Positions 1 through 8,428 are shown, counted from the first letter of the stretch. The stretch: DNA of 64,000 bases from Variovorax sp. V213 (GCF_041154455.1 NZ_AP028664.1:807001-871000); one strand, 5' to 3'. Program-made: numbers and translations. Notes: generated from the letters alone by a model not told the origin.

Positions 1-88
1 GCGATGGCCAGGCGCGGCACACTTCGCACTGGCTGGGCAGCCGTGCAAGCAGAGAGGTCAAAGGCCGACCGGCCCAACGGCTGAACAT
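1..88 (-). CDS. comF: ComF family protein, N-terminal fragment (gene runs off the window)
   Basis: Only the first 29 codons are inside the window. They read from an ATG whose complement lies at 86-88 and give a start like MFSRWAGRPLTSLLARLPSQ followed by C21 and C24 in a C-x2-C pair. An N-terminal zinc-binding cysteine pair of this kind precedes the phosphoribosyltransferase-like domain in ComF (DNA-uptake/competence accessory) proteins. The frame stays open to the window edge. The gene diverges from the BioC-like methyltransferase with only 23 bases between the start codons. The pairing of comF with a BioC-like gene is common in related bacteria (family knowledge). The call rests on a short stretch, so it is good but not certain. 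Confidence 0.7.
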   Translation of the reverse strand, partial: MFSRWAGRPLTSLLARLPSQCEVCRAWPS

Positions 89-111
89 AGGCTCAATATA
101 CTCACGGCCCC

Positions 112-1026
112 ATGGCCACCGACCCCGCAAGAAGACCGCCGACCATCGACCCCACGGCGGCTGCACGCTGGAGCCGGCTCGCGCCTGCCGCCGGCTCGCC
201 CTGGCTGCACGAGGAAATCGGCCGCCGCATGGAAGACCGGCTCCAATGGATCAAGGCGCAGCCCCGCACCTGGGCCGACTGGGCGCCCCTGCGCGGCGGC
301 CTCGAGGCGCACGAACTCGTGGCCCGGCGCTACCGCGAGGCCGGCTGCTTCGTGATCGAACCCGAACCGGCGCTCGCCGCCGCGGCCGGCGAGGCGCTGG
401 CGGCGCCCTGGTGGAGCGCGCGCCGCTGGCAGGGCGGCAAGGCGCGCTTCGATGCGCCGCCGGAAGACGGCGTGGACCTGCTCTGGGCCAACATGTCGCT
501 GCACATGGCCGCCGACCCCGAGGCGCTCATTACCCGCTGGCATCGGCTGGTGGCAACGGACGGCTTCCTGATGTTCTCGTGCCTCGGCCCCGACACGGTC
601 CGCGAGCTGCGGGCGCTGCACGCCCGCCTGGGCTGGCCGGCCGCGGGCCACGAGTACACCGACATGCACGACTGGGGTGACATGCTGGTGCATGCCGGCT
701 TCGCCGAACCCGTGATGGACATGGAACGCATCGTGCTTACCTGGGCAACGCCCGAGGCGGCACTGGCCGAACTGCGCACGCTGGGCCGCAACCTGCATCC
801 GGCGCGCTTCCCGGCGCTTCGCGGCAGGGCGTGGCACCAGGCGCTGAAGCATGCGCTGCCCGAGCTGGCGCCGGCCGAAGCGGGCGGCGGGCGCATCGCG
901 CTGACCTTCGAAGTCATCTACGGGCACGCCTTCAAGCCGGCGCCGCGCGTGGCGCTTTCGGCCGAGAGCGCGGTGTCGCTGCGCGAGATGCGCTCGATGC
1001 TCCAGCGCGGCCGGCCCGGCGCTTGA
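112..1026 (+). CDS. BioC-like SAM methyltransferase family protein
   Basis: A 304-residue protein resembling BioC, the malonyl-ACP O-methyltransferase that opens biotin synthesis. The segment around residues 123-165 (DLLWANMSLHMAADPEALI, then the FSCLGPDTVRELR stretch) matches the BioC core after the SAM fold's acidic motif, and the C-terminal half has the usual E-Y-T-D-M-H-D and G-F-A-E-P-V-M-D pattern. The usual glycine-rich SAM motif I (D-x-G-x-G-x-G) is not evident near residues 50-70, where W-A-D-W-A-P-L-R-G-G stands instead. It may therefore be a diverged or non-catalytic BioC relative. The ATG at 112 follows a TATACT -10-like box at 97-102, implying a very short leader. It is divergent from comF. 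Confidence 0.75.
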   Translation: MATDPARRPPTIDPTAAARWSRLAPAAGSPWLHEEIGRRMEDRLQWIKAQPRTWADWAPLRGGLEAHELVARRYREAGCFVIEPEPALAAAAGEALAAPWWSARRWQGGKARFDAPPEDGVDLLWANMSLHMAADPEALITRWHRLVATDGFLMFSCLGPDTVRELRALHARLGWPAAGHEYTDMHDWGDMLVHAGFAEPVMDMERIVLTWATPEAALAELRTLGRNLHPARFPALRGRAWHQALKHALPELAPAEAGGGRIALTFEVIYGHAFKPAPRVALSAESAVSLREMRSMLQRGRPGA

Positions 1027-1254
1027 GCCGCCGGGCCGCTCCCAACGCGAAGATCGTAGCGCGCAGCGCGGAGGTTATCGAATGAACGCCGGGCTACGCA
1101 AGCTGCGCATCCGGTGGGCGGCCGCCTGTGTCTACCCGCTACAATCCGCCGTTGCGTGAAACTCGCGGGTGCTGTTCCGCGAACGAGGTCCGTCCGATCC
1201 TGTGGGGACAAGGGGTTGGTTGGTCGTCGACGCACCGATTTGCTGAACTCGCCC

Positions 1255-1731
1255 GTGTCGAATTCCGTGTTTCGTTTTGCCACCGTTTCAGGCCAGAGCA
1301 TCCAATGGTTCCTGAAGCGGAACTGCTCGGTGACGCCGAGCCAGCTGGGCTGGCTCTACGCCTCGCTGTGCGTGGTATCGCTCGGTATCGGTACGGTCTT
1401 CTGGCTGCACGGTGCGCCGCTGGTGCTGCCCTTCGCCTGGCTCGAACTGGCCGCGGTGGGTTTCGCGTTCATGCTGTACGCACGGCACGCGACCGATGGA
1501 GAGAAGATCGCGCTGCAGGGCGGCCGGCTGGTGGTAGAGCTCGAGAACGGTGGAGACTACGAGCGCACGGAATTTTTACCGCACCAGGTGCGGGTCGAAC
1601 CGCAGGCCGGCGATCGTTCGCTGATCGAGGTCTCGGGTCAGGGTCGATCGGTCAGGGTGGGGCGCTATGTACGCCCGGAGTTGCGAGCCGCACTGGCGCG
1701 CGAGATTCGCATGGCGTTGCGTGGCGCCTGA
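1255..1731 (+). CDS. DUF2244 family small membrane protein
   Basis: About 158 residues starting from a GTG at 1255 (MSNSVFRFATVSGQ). Two hydrophobic helices lie near residues 33-70, followed by a soluble C-terminal part with many Arg and Glu residues. The pattern W-F-L-K-R-N-C-S near the N-terminus, two membrane spans and a basic tail match DUF2244 integral membrane proteins, which often precede coxB in Burkholderiales. Function unknown; its position suggests an oxidase-related role. The open frame extends upstream to 1114 but that part looks non-coding, and a GTG at 1267 is an alternative start. No clear Shine-Dalgarno is seen. The stop lies 58 bases before coxB. Confidence 0.7.
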   Translation: MSNSVFRFATVSGQSIQWFLKRNCSVTPSQLGWLYASLCVVSLGIGTVFWLHGAPLVLPFAWLELAAVGFAFMLYARHATDGEKIALQGGRLVVELENGGDYERTEFLPHQVRVEPQAGDRSLIEVSGQGRSVRVGRYVRPELRAALAREIRMALRGA

Positions 1732-1789
1732 GGGCTCACGCGGCGCTGCACGGTTGGGTTTGTTGAAAAAATTGAGAAACGTGAACACG

Positions 1790-2968
1790 ATGAAGAGCAT
1801 TTGGCGCAATAAGTACAGGCCGGCGAATCTGTTGCTGGCGGCCGGCGCGGCTTTCAGCGGCGCGGCGCACGCAGTCAACGATCTGCCCGGCGGGCCCTCG
1901 GTGCGCCAGCTGAACCTTCCGCTTGGTGTCACCAAGATTGCGCAGGAACAGCACTTCCTGCACACGGTGATGATGATCCTGTGCACGGTCATCTTCGTTG
2001 CCGTGTTCGCGGTCATGTTCTATTCGATCTGGAAGCACCGCAAGTCGGTCGGCCACAAGGCGGCCAACTTCCATGAATCGGTGGTGGTCGAGGTCATCTG
2101 GACCATCGTGCCCTTCCTCATCGTGATCGTGATGGCGCTGCCCGCCACCAAGGTGCTGGTGGCCCAGAAGGACACCACCAACGCCGACCTCACCATCAAG
2201 ACCACCGGCTACCAGTGGAAGTGGGGCTACGACTACCTGAACGGCGAAGGCGAGGGCCTGGCCTTCATCTCCACGCTCGACAGCTCGCAGCGCGCCATGT
2301 CCGACGCCGGCGCCAAGGGCACGATGCCCGACGACTACCTCTTCAAGGTCGACAACCCGCTGGTGGTGCCGGTCCAGAAGAAGGTCCGCATCATCACCAC
2401 CGCCAACGACGTGATCCACGCGTTTGCCGTGCCGCAGCTCGGCATCAAGCAGGACGCGGTTCCCGGCTTCGTGCGCGACACCTGGTTCCGCGCTGAAACC
2501 GTGGGCGACTACTACGGCCAGTGCCAGGAGCTCTGCGGCAAGGAGCACGCCTACATGCCCATCCACGTGAAGGTGGTCTCGGCCGCCGACTACACGGCCT
2601 GGGTCGATGGCAAGCGCAAGGAAGCCGCAGCCAAGCTCGACGATCCGGGCAAGGTCTGGGCCCTGCCCGACATGATGACGCGTGGCGAGAAGGTCTATGC
2701 AGCCAACTGCGCGGCCTGCCACCAGGCCAACGGCAAGGGCGCAGGCCCGATCAAGCCGCTGGATGCCAGCCCCAAGGTGGTCGACGCCGACCACAAGGTG
2801 CAGCTGCAGGTGCTGCTCAACGGCCAGAACAATGGCGCGATGCCCTCCTGGAAGCAGCTGAGCGACACCGACCTCGCGGCAGTCGCCACCTATACAAAGA
2901 ACAGCTGGTCGAACAAGACGGGTCAGCTGGTGCAGCCGGCCGAAGTTCTGGCCTTGCGCGGCAAGTGA
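1790..2968 (+). CDS. coxB: Cytochrome c oxidase subunit II with fused C-terminal cytochrome c
   Basis: Subunit II of an aa3-type terminal oxidase; it takes electrons from cytochrome c at the CuA centre. The 392-residue protein has a signal/transmembrane start ending near A-A-H-A (residues 25-28) and two membrane helices (about 56-80 and 98-120). The cupredoxin domain carries CuA ligands H210, C245, C249, H253 and M256. A mono-heme cytochrome c domain follows with C-A-A-C-H at 307-311, the caa3-like arrangement. ATG 1790 is chosen because the signal sequence starts there; a GTG at 1781 is possible. It heads the structural genes and is followed 55 bases later by coxA. Confidence 0.96.
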   Translation: MKSIWRNKYRPANLLLAAGAAFSGAAHAVNDLPGGPSVRQLNLPLGVTKIAQEQHFLHTVMMILCTVIFVAVFAVMFYSIWKHRKSVGHKAANFHESVVVEVIWTIVPFLIVIVMALPATKVLVAQKDTTNADLTIKTTGYQWKWGYDYLNGEGEGLAFISTLDSSQRAMSDAGAKGTMPDDYLFKVDNPLVVPVQKKVRIITTANDVIHAFAVPQLGIKQDAVPGFVRDTWFRAETVGDYYGQCQELCGKEHAYMPIHVKVVSAADYTAWVDGKRKEAAAKLDDPGKVWALPDMMTRGEKVYAANCAACHQANGKGAGPIKPLDASPKVVDADHKVQLQVLLNGQNNGAMPSWKQLSDTDLAAVATYTKNSWSNKTGQLVQPAEVLALRGK

Positions 2969-3023
2969 TCGTGAAGATCGAGCCCAAGCGCCCCGCGACG
3001 AAGAAATTGCAAGGAACAACGAA

Positions 3024-4655
3024 ATGAGTGCAGTCCTCGACCCCCACGGTCACGCCCACGACGGCCACGCACACGACGAGCACCACGCAGCGCCCACCGG
3101 CTGGCGCCGCTGGGTGTTCGCCACCAACCACAAGGACATCGGCACGCTCTACCTGCTGTTCAGCTTCACGATGCTGATGGTGGGCGGCGTGCTCGCGCTG
3201 ATGATCCGCGCCGAGCTGTTCCAGCCCGGCCTGCAACTGGTGAACCCCGAGCTGTTCAACCAGTTCACCACCATGCACGGCCTGATCATGGTGTTCGGCG
3301 CCATCATGCCGGCGTTCGTGGGCTTCGCGAACTGGATGATCCCGCTGCAGATCGGCGCATCCGACATGGCGTTCGCGCGCATGAACAACTTCAGCTTCTG
3401 GCTGCTGATCCCCGCGGCGCTGATGCTCGTGGGTTCGTTCTTCATGCCCGGCGGCGCACCGGCTGCGGGCTGGACGCTCTACGCGCCGCTCACGCTGCAG
3501 ATGGGCCCCTCGATGGACGCCGGCATCTTCGCGATGCACATCATGGGCGCGTCGTCGATCATGGGCTCGATCAACATCATCGTCACCATCCTGAACATGC
3601 GCGCCCCCGGCATGACGCTGATGAAGATGCCGATGTTCTGCTGGACCTGGCTCATCACCGCCTACCTGCTGATTGCCGTGATGCCCGTGCTCGCAGGCGC
3701 CATCACCATGACGCTGACCGACCGCCACTTCGGCACCAGCTTCTTCAACCCCGCCGGCGGCGGCGACCCGGTGATGTACCAGCACATCTTCTGGTTCTTC
3801 GGCCACCCCGAGGTCTACATCATGATCTTGCCGGCCTTCGGCATCATCAGCCAGATCGTGCCGGCGTTCTCGCGCAAGCGGCTCTTCGGCTATGCCTCGA
3901 TGGTGTACGCCACCTCGTCGATCGCGATCCTGTCGTTCATCGTCTGGGCGCACCACATGTTCACGACCGGCATGCCGGTCACGGGCCAGCTGTTCTTCAT
4001 GTACGCGACCATGCTGATCGCGGTGCCCACGGCCGTGAAGATCTTCAACTGGATTGCCACCATGTGGCAGGGCTCGATGACCTTCGAGACCCCGATGCTG
4101 TTCGCGGTCGGCTTCATCTTCGTGTTCACGATGGGCGGCTTCACCGGCCTCATCCTGGCCATTGCCCCGATCGACATCCAGCTTCAGGACACCTACTACG
4201 TCGTGGCCCACTTCCACTACGTGCTGGTGGCCGGCTCGCTCTATGCCATGTTCGCGGGCTATTACTACTGGGCGCCCAAGTGGACGGGCGTGATGTACAA
4301 CGAAGCGCGCGGCAAGCTTCACTTCTGGTGGTCGCTGATCTCTTTCAACGTCACCTTCTTCCCGATGCACTTCCTGGGCTTGGCCGGCATGCCGCGCCGC
4401 TATGCCGACTACCCGATGCAGTTTGCCGACTTCAACGCCGTGGCGTCGATCGGCGCGTTCGCATTCGGTCTCGCCCAGGTCTATTTCTTCTTCTTCATCG
4501 TGTTGCCGAACATGCTCGGCAAGGGCGAGAAGGCACCGCAAAAGCCCTGGGAAGCCGCTGAAGGCCTCGAGTGGGAAGTGCCGTCGCCGGCGCCTTTCCA
4601 CACCTTCGAGAACCCGCCCAAGCTCGACGCGACCGCCACCAAGGTGATCGGCTGA
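3024..4655 (+). CDS. coxA: Cytochrome c oxidase subunit I
   Basis: Catalytic subunit of the heme-copper oxidase: it reduces oxygen to water and pumps protons in the inner membrane. The 543-residue protein has about twelve membrane helices. CuB ligands are H261 (in F-G-H-P-E-V-Y, with the cross-linking tyrosine Y265), H310 and H311. H396 and H398 in H-F-H-Y are the heme axial ligands. The N-terminus is unusually His-rich (seven histidines within the first 21 residues). The spacing and motifs are those of A-type oxidases. A GGA-containing ribosome site precedes ATG 3024. It is cotranscribed with coxB and ctaG. Confidence 0.97.
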   Translation: MSAVLDPHGHAHDGHAHDEHHAAPTGWRRWVFATNHKDIGTLYLLFSFTMLMVGGVLALMIRAELFQPGLQLVNPELFNQFTTMHGLIMVFGAIMPAFVGFANWMIPLQIGASDMAFARMNNFSFWLLIPAALMLVGSFFMPGGAPAAGWTLYAPLTLQMGPSMDAGIFAMHIMGASSIMGSINIIVTILNMRAPGMTLMKMPMFCWTWLITAYLLIAVMPVLAGAITMTLTDRHFGTSFFNPAGGGDPVMYQHIFWFFGHPEVYIMILPAFGIISQIVPAFSRKRLFGYASMVYATSSIAILSFIVWAHHMFTTGMPVTGQLFFMYATMLIAVPTAVKIFNWIATMWQGSMTFETPMLFAVGFIFVFTMGGFTGLILAIAPIDIQLQDTYYVVAHFHYVLVAGSLYAMFAGYYYWAPKWTGVMYNEARGKLHFWWSLISFNVTFFPMHFLGLAGMPRRYADYPMQFADFNAVASIGAFAFGLAQVYFFFFIVLPNMLGKGEKAPQKPWEAAEGLEWEVPSPAPFHTFENPPKLDATATKVIG

Positions 4656-4677
4656 GCGCTTCCCGCCTCCGACCCGC

Positions 4678-4803
4678 ATGACCACGATGACCACGCCCGA
4701 ACAAAGAAGGAACAACCGACGCATGGGGCTCACGCTGGCCTCCATCGCCGTGCTGTTCTTCCTCGGATTCCTGGTCCGCATGATCTGGTTCAGCGGACGC
4801 TGA
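4678..4803 (+). CDS. Cytochrome oxidase small assembly protein (41 residues)
   Basis: A short frame in the coxA-ctaG gap, ATG 4678 to TGA 4801-4803, encoding a basic N-terminus (E-Q-R-R-N-N-R-R) and one hydrophobic helix (residues 17-36), ending W-F-S-G-R. Size, single membrane span and position between coxA and ctaG match the tiny cytochrome oxidase small assembly protein annotated in Burkholderiales. Its exact role is not established. A second in-frame ATG at residue 4 and another at residue 16 exist. The gene is too small for most ORF scans but has clean spacing (22 bases after coxA, 25 before ctaG). Confidence 0.75.
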   Translation: MTTMTTPEQRRNNRRMGLTLASIAVLFFLGFLVRMIWFSGR

Positions 4804-4828
4804 AGCAGCCGCGAACGGAGCCGCCCGC

Positions 4829-5455
4829 ATGAGCCTCGGTCAACGCATCAAGCGCGCCAATGTCCGCATGGTCGGCAAGCTGGCCGTGGTGGCCTGTGGC
4901 ATGTTCGCGTTCGGCTATGCCCTGGTGCCGCTCTATCGCGCCATCTGCGAGATGACCGGCATCAACATCCTCGCGCTCAGCGAACTCGAGGTGCCGGGCG
5001 GCGCGAGCGGCGGCAAGAACGTGCGCGTGCCCGACAACACGCAGGTCGACACCACGCGCACCATCACGGTCGAGTTCGACTCCAACGTGCGCGGCGGACT
5101 CTGGGACTTCAAGCCCGCCGAGCGGACGATCCAGGTGCACCCCGGGCAGCTCAACACCGTGATGTACGAGTTCCAGAACGTGCAGAACCGCCGCATGGCG
5201 GCGCAGGCCATTCCAAGCTATGCGCCGCAGCAGGCCGCGCCGTACTTCAACAAGCTCGAGTGCTTCTGCTTCAACCAGTACACGCTCGACCCGGGCGAGA
5301 AGAAGCAGTGGCCCGTCGCCTTCGTGATCGACCCCAAGATCTCCAAGGACGTGAAGACGATCACCCTGTCGTACACCTTCTTCGAGGTTGGCGGCAAGAC
5401 GCCCGCGGCCCCGGTGGCCGCCGTTTCGAATGCTGCCCATGAGCCCCGTTCGTGA
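4829..5455 (+). CDS. ctaG: Cytochrome c oxidase assembly protein CtaG/Cox11
   Basis: A membrane-anchored copper chaperone that delivers copper to the CuB site of subunit I. The 208-residue protein has one N-terminal membrane helix (about 16-36) and a periplasmic immunoglobulin-like domain. The copper-binding C-F-C-F motif is at residues 145-148 (C145, C147), in the context K-L-E-C-F-C-F-N-Q. Length matches the family. The start M-S-L-G-Q-R has an ATG. Its stop overlaps the GTG of the next gene (GTGA), so the two are probably translationally coupled. Confidence 0.95.
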   Translation: MSLGQRIKRANVRMVGKLAVVACGMFAFGYALVPLYRAICEMTGINILALSELEVPGGASGGKNVRVPDNTQVDTTRTITVEFDSNVRGGLWDFKPAERTIQVHPGQLNTVMYEFQNVQNRRMAAQAIPSYAPQQAAPYFNKLECFCFNQYTLDPGEKKQWPVAFVIDPKISKDVKTITLSYTFFEVGGKTPAAPVAAVSNAAHEPRS

Positions 5456-5661
5456 CCGCCCCGAACACGCCGCCCAAGGCCACGCTGTGGGACACGGTGA
5501 AGGCCGTCTGCTGGTCGTTCTTCGGGGTGCGCAAGAAAAGCGCCTACCAGGACGACCTGGCCAAGCTGAATCCGCTGCACATCATCGCGGTGGCTTTTGC
5601 CGCGGTCATCGTTTTCATCGTCGGCCTGGTGCTGCTGGTGCGCTACGTGGTTGCGCACTGA
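5452..5661 (+). CDS. DUF2970 family single-span membrane protein
   Basis: A 69-residue protein starting with GTG at 5452, overlapping the ctaG stop by four bases. The N-terminal half is soluble (T-V-K-A-V-C-W-S-F-F-G-V-R-K) and the C-terminal half is one hydrophobic helix (about 45-67). This pattern, with the conserved W-S-F-x-G-(V/I)-R start, is DUF2970, found in oxidase clusters of betaproteobacteria. Function unknown; an assembly or stability role is inferred from position. About 70 bases separate it from coxC. Confidence 0.85.
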   Translation: MTAPNTPPKATLWDTVKAVCWSFFGVRKKSAYQDDLAKLNPLHIIAVAFAAVIVFIVGLVLLVRYVVAH

Positions 5662-5731
5662 GCGCGATCCACGTGGCCCGCGACATCCAGAACCCATCGA
5701 ATCGAGAGAAGAAAGAAAGCCAGGAGCTGAT

Positions 5732-6613
5732 ATGAGTTCAACCACCCACGGCACCACGCCCTACTACTTCGTGCCGGGGCCATCGGCCTATCCGGTCATG
5801 GCCGCGACCGGCCTGTTCTTCGTGATTCTGGGCGCGGGCCAATGGATCAACGGCCACCAGTGGGGCGCATGGTCCTTGCTGCTCGGCATGATCGGGTGGC
5901 TTGCCACGCTGTTCGTGTGGTTCCGCACCGCCATCGGCGAGAGCGAAAGCGGCCGGTACGGCCACAAGGTCGATCTCTCGTTCCGCTGGAGCATGAGCTG
6001 GTTCATCTTCTCCGAAGTGATGTTCTTCGGCGCCTTCTTCACCGCGCTGTGGTGGACCCGCACCCATTCGCTGCCGGCGCTCGGCAGCCTCGACAACGCG
6101 ATGCTCTGGCCCGACTTCAAGGCCGTCTGGCCCAGCCTTGCCGCCGGCGCCACCGGTTCGCCGGCCGACATCGTCGAGCCGTTCCAGACCGTCGGCCCGT
6201 TCTGGCTGCCCACGATCAACACCGCGCTCCTGCTGAGCTCGGGCGTCACGCTCACCATTGCCCACCACGCGCTGCGTGCCGGCCATCGTGCCCAGACCAT
6301 CCGCTTCATGTGGCTCACCGTGCTGCTCGGCCTGCTGTTCCTGGGCGTGCAGGGCTACGAATACCACCACCTGTACACCGACCTGAACCTCAAGCTCAGC
6401 TCCGGCGCCTACGGCTCGACCTTCTTCATGCTGACCGGTTTCCACGGCATGCACGTGTTCATCGGCATGCTGATGCTGCTGTTCATCACGCTGCGCCTGC
6501 AAAAGGGCCACTTCACGCCGGAGCGCCATTTCGGCTTCGAAGGCGCGGCCTGGTACTGGCACTTCGTGGACGTGGTGTGGCTCGGCCTTTACACACTGGT
6601 TTACTGGCTTTGA
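5732..6613 (+). CDS. coxC: Cytochrome c oxidase subunit III
   Basis: Structural subunit III of the aa3 oxidase, a seven-helix membrane protein that stabilises the catalytic core. The 293-residue product has the family pattern: F-R-W-S-M-S-W-F-I-F-S-E-V-M-F-F in the helix carrying the conserved Glu, H-A-L-R-A-G, and the C-terminal G-F-H-G-M-H-V and W-H-F-V-D-V-V-W signatures. ATG 5732 is favoured by an AGGAGC ribosome site at 5721-5726; the frame is open further upstream but that part is not conserved. An intrinsic terminator follows 22 bases after the stop, closing the structural part of the cluster. Confidence 0.96.
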   Translation: MSSTTHGTTPYYFVPGPSAYPVMAATGLFFVILGAGQWINGHQWGAWSLLLGMIGWLATLFVWFRTAIGESESGRYGHKVDLSFRWSMSWFIFSEVMFFGAFFTALWWTRTHSLPALGSLDNAMLWPDFKAVWPSLAAGATGSPADIVEPFQTVGPFWLPTINTALLLSSGVTLTIAHHALRAGHRAQTIRFMWLTVLLGLLFLGVQGYEYHHLYTDLNLKLSSGAYGSTFFMLTGFHGMHVFIGMLMLLFITLRLQKGHFTPERHFGFEGAAWYWHFVDVVWLGLYTLVYWL

Positions 6614-6635
6614 GCGAACCCCGCGGCATGCAGAC

Positions 6636-6661
6636 AAAAAGGCGCCGGAAGGCGCCTTTTT
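6636..6661 (+). terminator. Intrinsic terminator after coxC
   Basis: A GGCGCC arm at 6641-6646, loop GGAA and a second GGCGCC at 6651-6656, flanked by five A upstream and five T downstream. The symmetry lets it work in both directions, ending coxC on the plus strand and the small minus-strand gene that begins at 6909. Confidence 0.85.
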
Positions 6662-6687
6662 CATGGTTCTCGTGGAACGAGCACCAT

Positions 6688-6909
6688 CTACTTGCCGACC
6701 GGGAGCCCGGTGGGCTGGATGTAGCCGAATTTCCAGGCCAGCAGCATGCAGAGGAACAAAAACACGGAGATGCCGATCCGAAAGGTGAGCGCGCGCGCCA
6801 TGCCGCCGCTTTTGGCGCGTCCGTTGCGCCCGTCTTTCAGCATGTAGAAGAGCGCGAAGGCAAGGCTCGCGAAGATGCCCACGAAAGCCAGGGCGACGAA
6901 ATATTTCAT
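6688..6909 (-). CDS. Twin-transmembrane small membrane protein (DUF2909-like)
   Basis: A 73-residue protein with two hydrophobic helices (residues about 2-22 and 44-64) joined by a basic loop (K-D-G-R-N-G-R-A-K-S). The size and two-helix plan match DUF2909 / twin-transmembrane proteins encoded among cox genes in betaproteobacteria. ATG at 6909 is chosen so that the first helix starts at M-K-Y-F-V-A-L; an extension of seven residues to 6930 is possible. It lies on the opposite strand inside the oxidase cluster, convergent with coxC and divergent from surf1. Function unknown. Confidence 0.75.
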   Translation of the reverse strand: MKYFVALAFVGIFASLAFALFYMLKDGRNGRAKSGGMARALTFRIGISVFLFLCMLLAWKFGYIQPTGLPVGK

Positions 6910-6945
6910 GATTCCGATTATCGGCCGCACGCCTCATCCGCTCCA

Positions 6946-7755
6946 GTGACGCCAGAGCCTCTTCACCCCGCCAGGGCGAGGCCGAAGCGAGGCCGTTTCC
7001 TGCTGGTCACGCTGGCCGCCATGATGACCGTGTCCGCCACGGTGTCGCTGGGCCGCTGGCAGCTCTCGCGTGCGGCGCAGAAGGAGGCGCTGCAGGCCGA
7101 GATCGAATCGCAGAAGCAGAAGCCGCCACTCGCGCAGGCCGACTTCCTGGCGCTCGAGGCGCCGGCCGGCGAACTGCATCGGCCGGTGCGGCTGCGCGGC
7201 CTCTGGCTGAGCCCGCAGACTGTTTACCTGGACAACCGGCAGATGCATGGCGTGCCGGGCTTTTACGTGCTGACGCCTTTTGCCCTGGAAGGCAGCGACC
7301 AGACCGTGATGGTGCAGCGCGGCTGGGTGCAGCGCAATTTCAATGACCGCACGCAGCTGGGCGTGGTCGACACCCCGCCGGGCATCGTCGAAGTCACCGG
7401 CCTGATCGAACCGCCGCCCGGCCATTTGTTCGAACTCGGCAAGCCGGCGCCGGCCGCCTCGGCACCGGAATCCGCGGGGTCTTCGCCCATCCGGCAGAAT
7501 CTCGACCTGGAAGCGTTCCGCGCCGAAACCAAGCTGCCGCTGCGAACCGATGTGTCGCTGCAGCAGATCGGCCCGGCTTCCGAGGGGTTGCAGCGCGACT
7601 GGCCGGCCCCCGCTCTGGGTCTGGAGAAGCACTACGGCTATGCATTCCAGTGGTTCGGGCTCTCGGTCCTCGTGGTAATCCTCTATGTCTGGTTTCAATT
7701 CATTGCCCCCTTCCGCCGCTCGAGGCGCCGCGCACGCGATGCAAGCAGCCTCTGA
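6946..7755 (+). CDS. SURF1 family cytochrome oxidase assembly protein
   Basis: SURF1 helps insert heme a into subunit I. The 269-residue protein has N- and C-terminal membrane helices (about 20-40 and 233-253) around a periplasmic domain. Family features seen are L-G-R-W-Q-L-S-R-A after the first helix, V-Y-L-D-N-R-Q and G-F-Y-V-L-T-P-F in the middle, V-Q-R-G-W-V, and H-Y-G-Y-A-F-Q-W-F at the last helix. The only good start is a GTG at 6946, 36 bases from the divergent small gene, so a promoter must lie in or near that gap. The 3' end overlaps the next gene by 17 bases. Confidence 0.9.
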   Translation: MTPEPLHPARARPKRGRFLLVTLAAMMTVSATVSLGRWQLSRAAQKEALQAEIESQKQKPPLAQADFLALEAPAGELHRPVRLRGLWLSPQTVYLDNRQMHGVPGFYVLTPFALEGSDQTVMVQRGWVQRNFNDRTQLGVVDTPPGIVEVTGLIEPPPGHLFELGKPAPAASAPESAGSSPIRQNLDLEAFRAETKLPLRTDVSLQQIGPASEGLQRDWPAPALGLEKHYGYAFQWFGLSVLVVILYVWFQFIAPFRRSRRRARDASSL

Positions 7756-8422
7756 CGAACCGCTGGGCCTGACGGTGCATTCGATGCCGTCGCCCAACCA
7801 GGCGCTCGACGGTGCCGAGGGCCGCCGCACGGCCGTCGGGCGCTGGAAGATGATTGCAGTGATGCTGATGTGCGCCGCGCCCGTCATCGCCTCGTACTTC
7901 ACCTACTACGTGATCCGGCCCGAGGGGCGCAGCGCCTACGGCGAACTCATCGATCCGCAACGCACGCTACCCGTGCTTGCCGCGACCGATCGCAATGGCG
8001 CGCCGGTCGACTTTTCCACGCTCAAGGGACAGTGGCTGCTGGTTGCGGTGGCCGATGCGGCCTGCGACGCCCTCTGCGAGCAGCAGCTGTACCTGCAGCG
8101 CCAGTTGCGCGAAAGCCTGGGTCGGGAGAAAGACCGGCTCGACCGCGTCTGGCTCGTGAGCGACGCGGCGCCCATTCCGCCGCGGCTGGACAACGGCCTG
8201 CGTGGTGCCACCGTGCTGCGCGTGCCCGCCGAGCAGCTCGCCAAGTGGCTCGCGCCTGTTCCCGGCCACGGACTGGCCGAGCACCTGTTTGTGGTCGATC
8301 CCATGGGCAACTGGATGATGCGTTTTCCGGCCCGCATGGACGCCAAGGGCGCGAGCCGCGCCAAGCGCGACCTCGACCGCCTGCTGCGCGCCTCCGCCTC
8401 CTGGGACGAGCCCGGCCGCTGA
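7739..8422 (+). CDS. Membrane-anchored thioredoxin-fold-like protein of the oxidase assembly cluster
   Basis: About 227 residues from ATG 7739 (M-Q-A-A-S-D-E-P). One membrane helix (about residues 38-58) is followed by a periplasmic domain with a SCO/thioredoxin-like layout: L-P-V-L-A-A-T-D-R-N-G-A-P-V-D-F, L-K-G-Q-W-L-L-V-A-V-A-D-A-A-C and a late V-V-D-P-M-G-N-W-M-M-R. Only a C-x3-C (C-D-A-L-C) is seen where SCO has its copper pair. Its place between surf1 and ctaA argues for an assembly role, but the reaction is unknown. The frame is open to 7685, and ATG 7784 is a shorter option. Confidence 0.75.
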   Translation: MQAASDEPLGLTVHSMPSPNQALDGAEGRRTAVGRWKMIAVMLMCAAPVIASYFTYYVIRPEGRSAYGELIDPQRTLPVLAATDRNGAPVDFSTLKGQWLLVAVADAACDALCEQQLYLQRQLRESLGREKDRLDRVWLVSDAAPIPPRLDNGLRGATVLRVPAEQLAKWLAPVPGHGLAEHLFVVDPMGNWMMRFPARMDAKGASRAKRDLDRLLRASASWDEPGR

Positions 8423-8428
8423 GATTGC

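Noticed and set aside
2817..4781. A 654-codon open frame antisense to coxA
   Set aside because: Its product is a His/Arg/Glu-rich shadow with no motifs, caused by high GC at third positions of coxA. coxA on the plus strand has all metal ligands.
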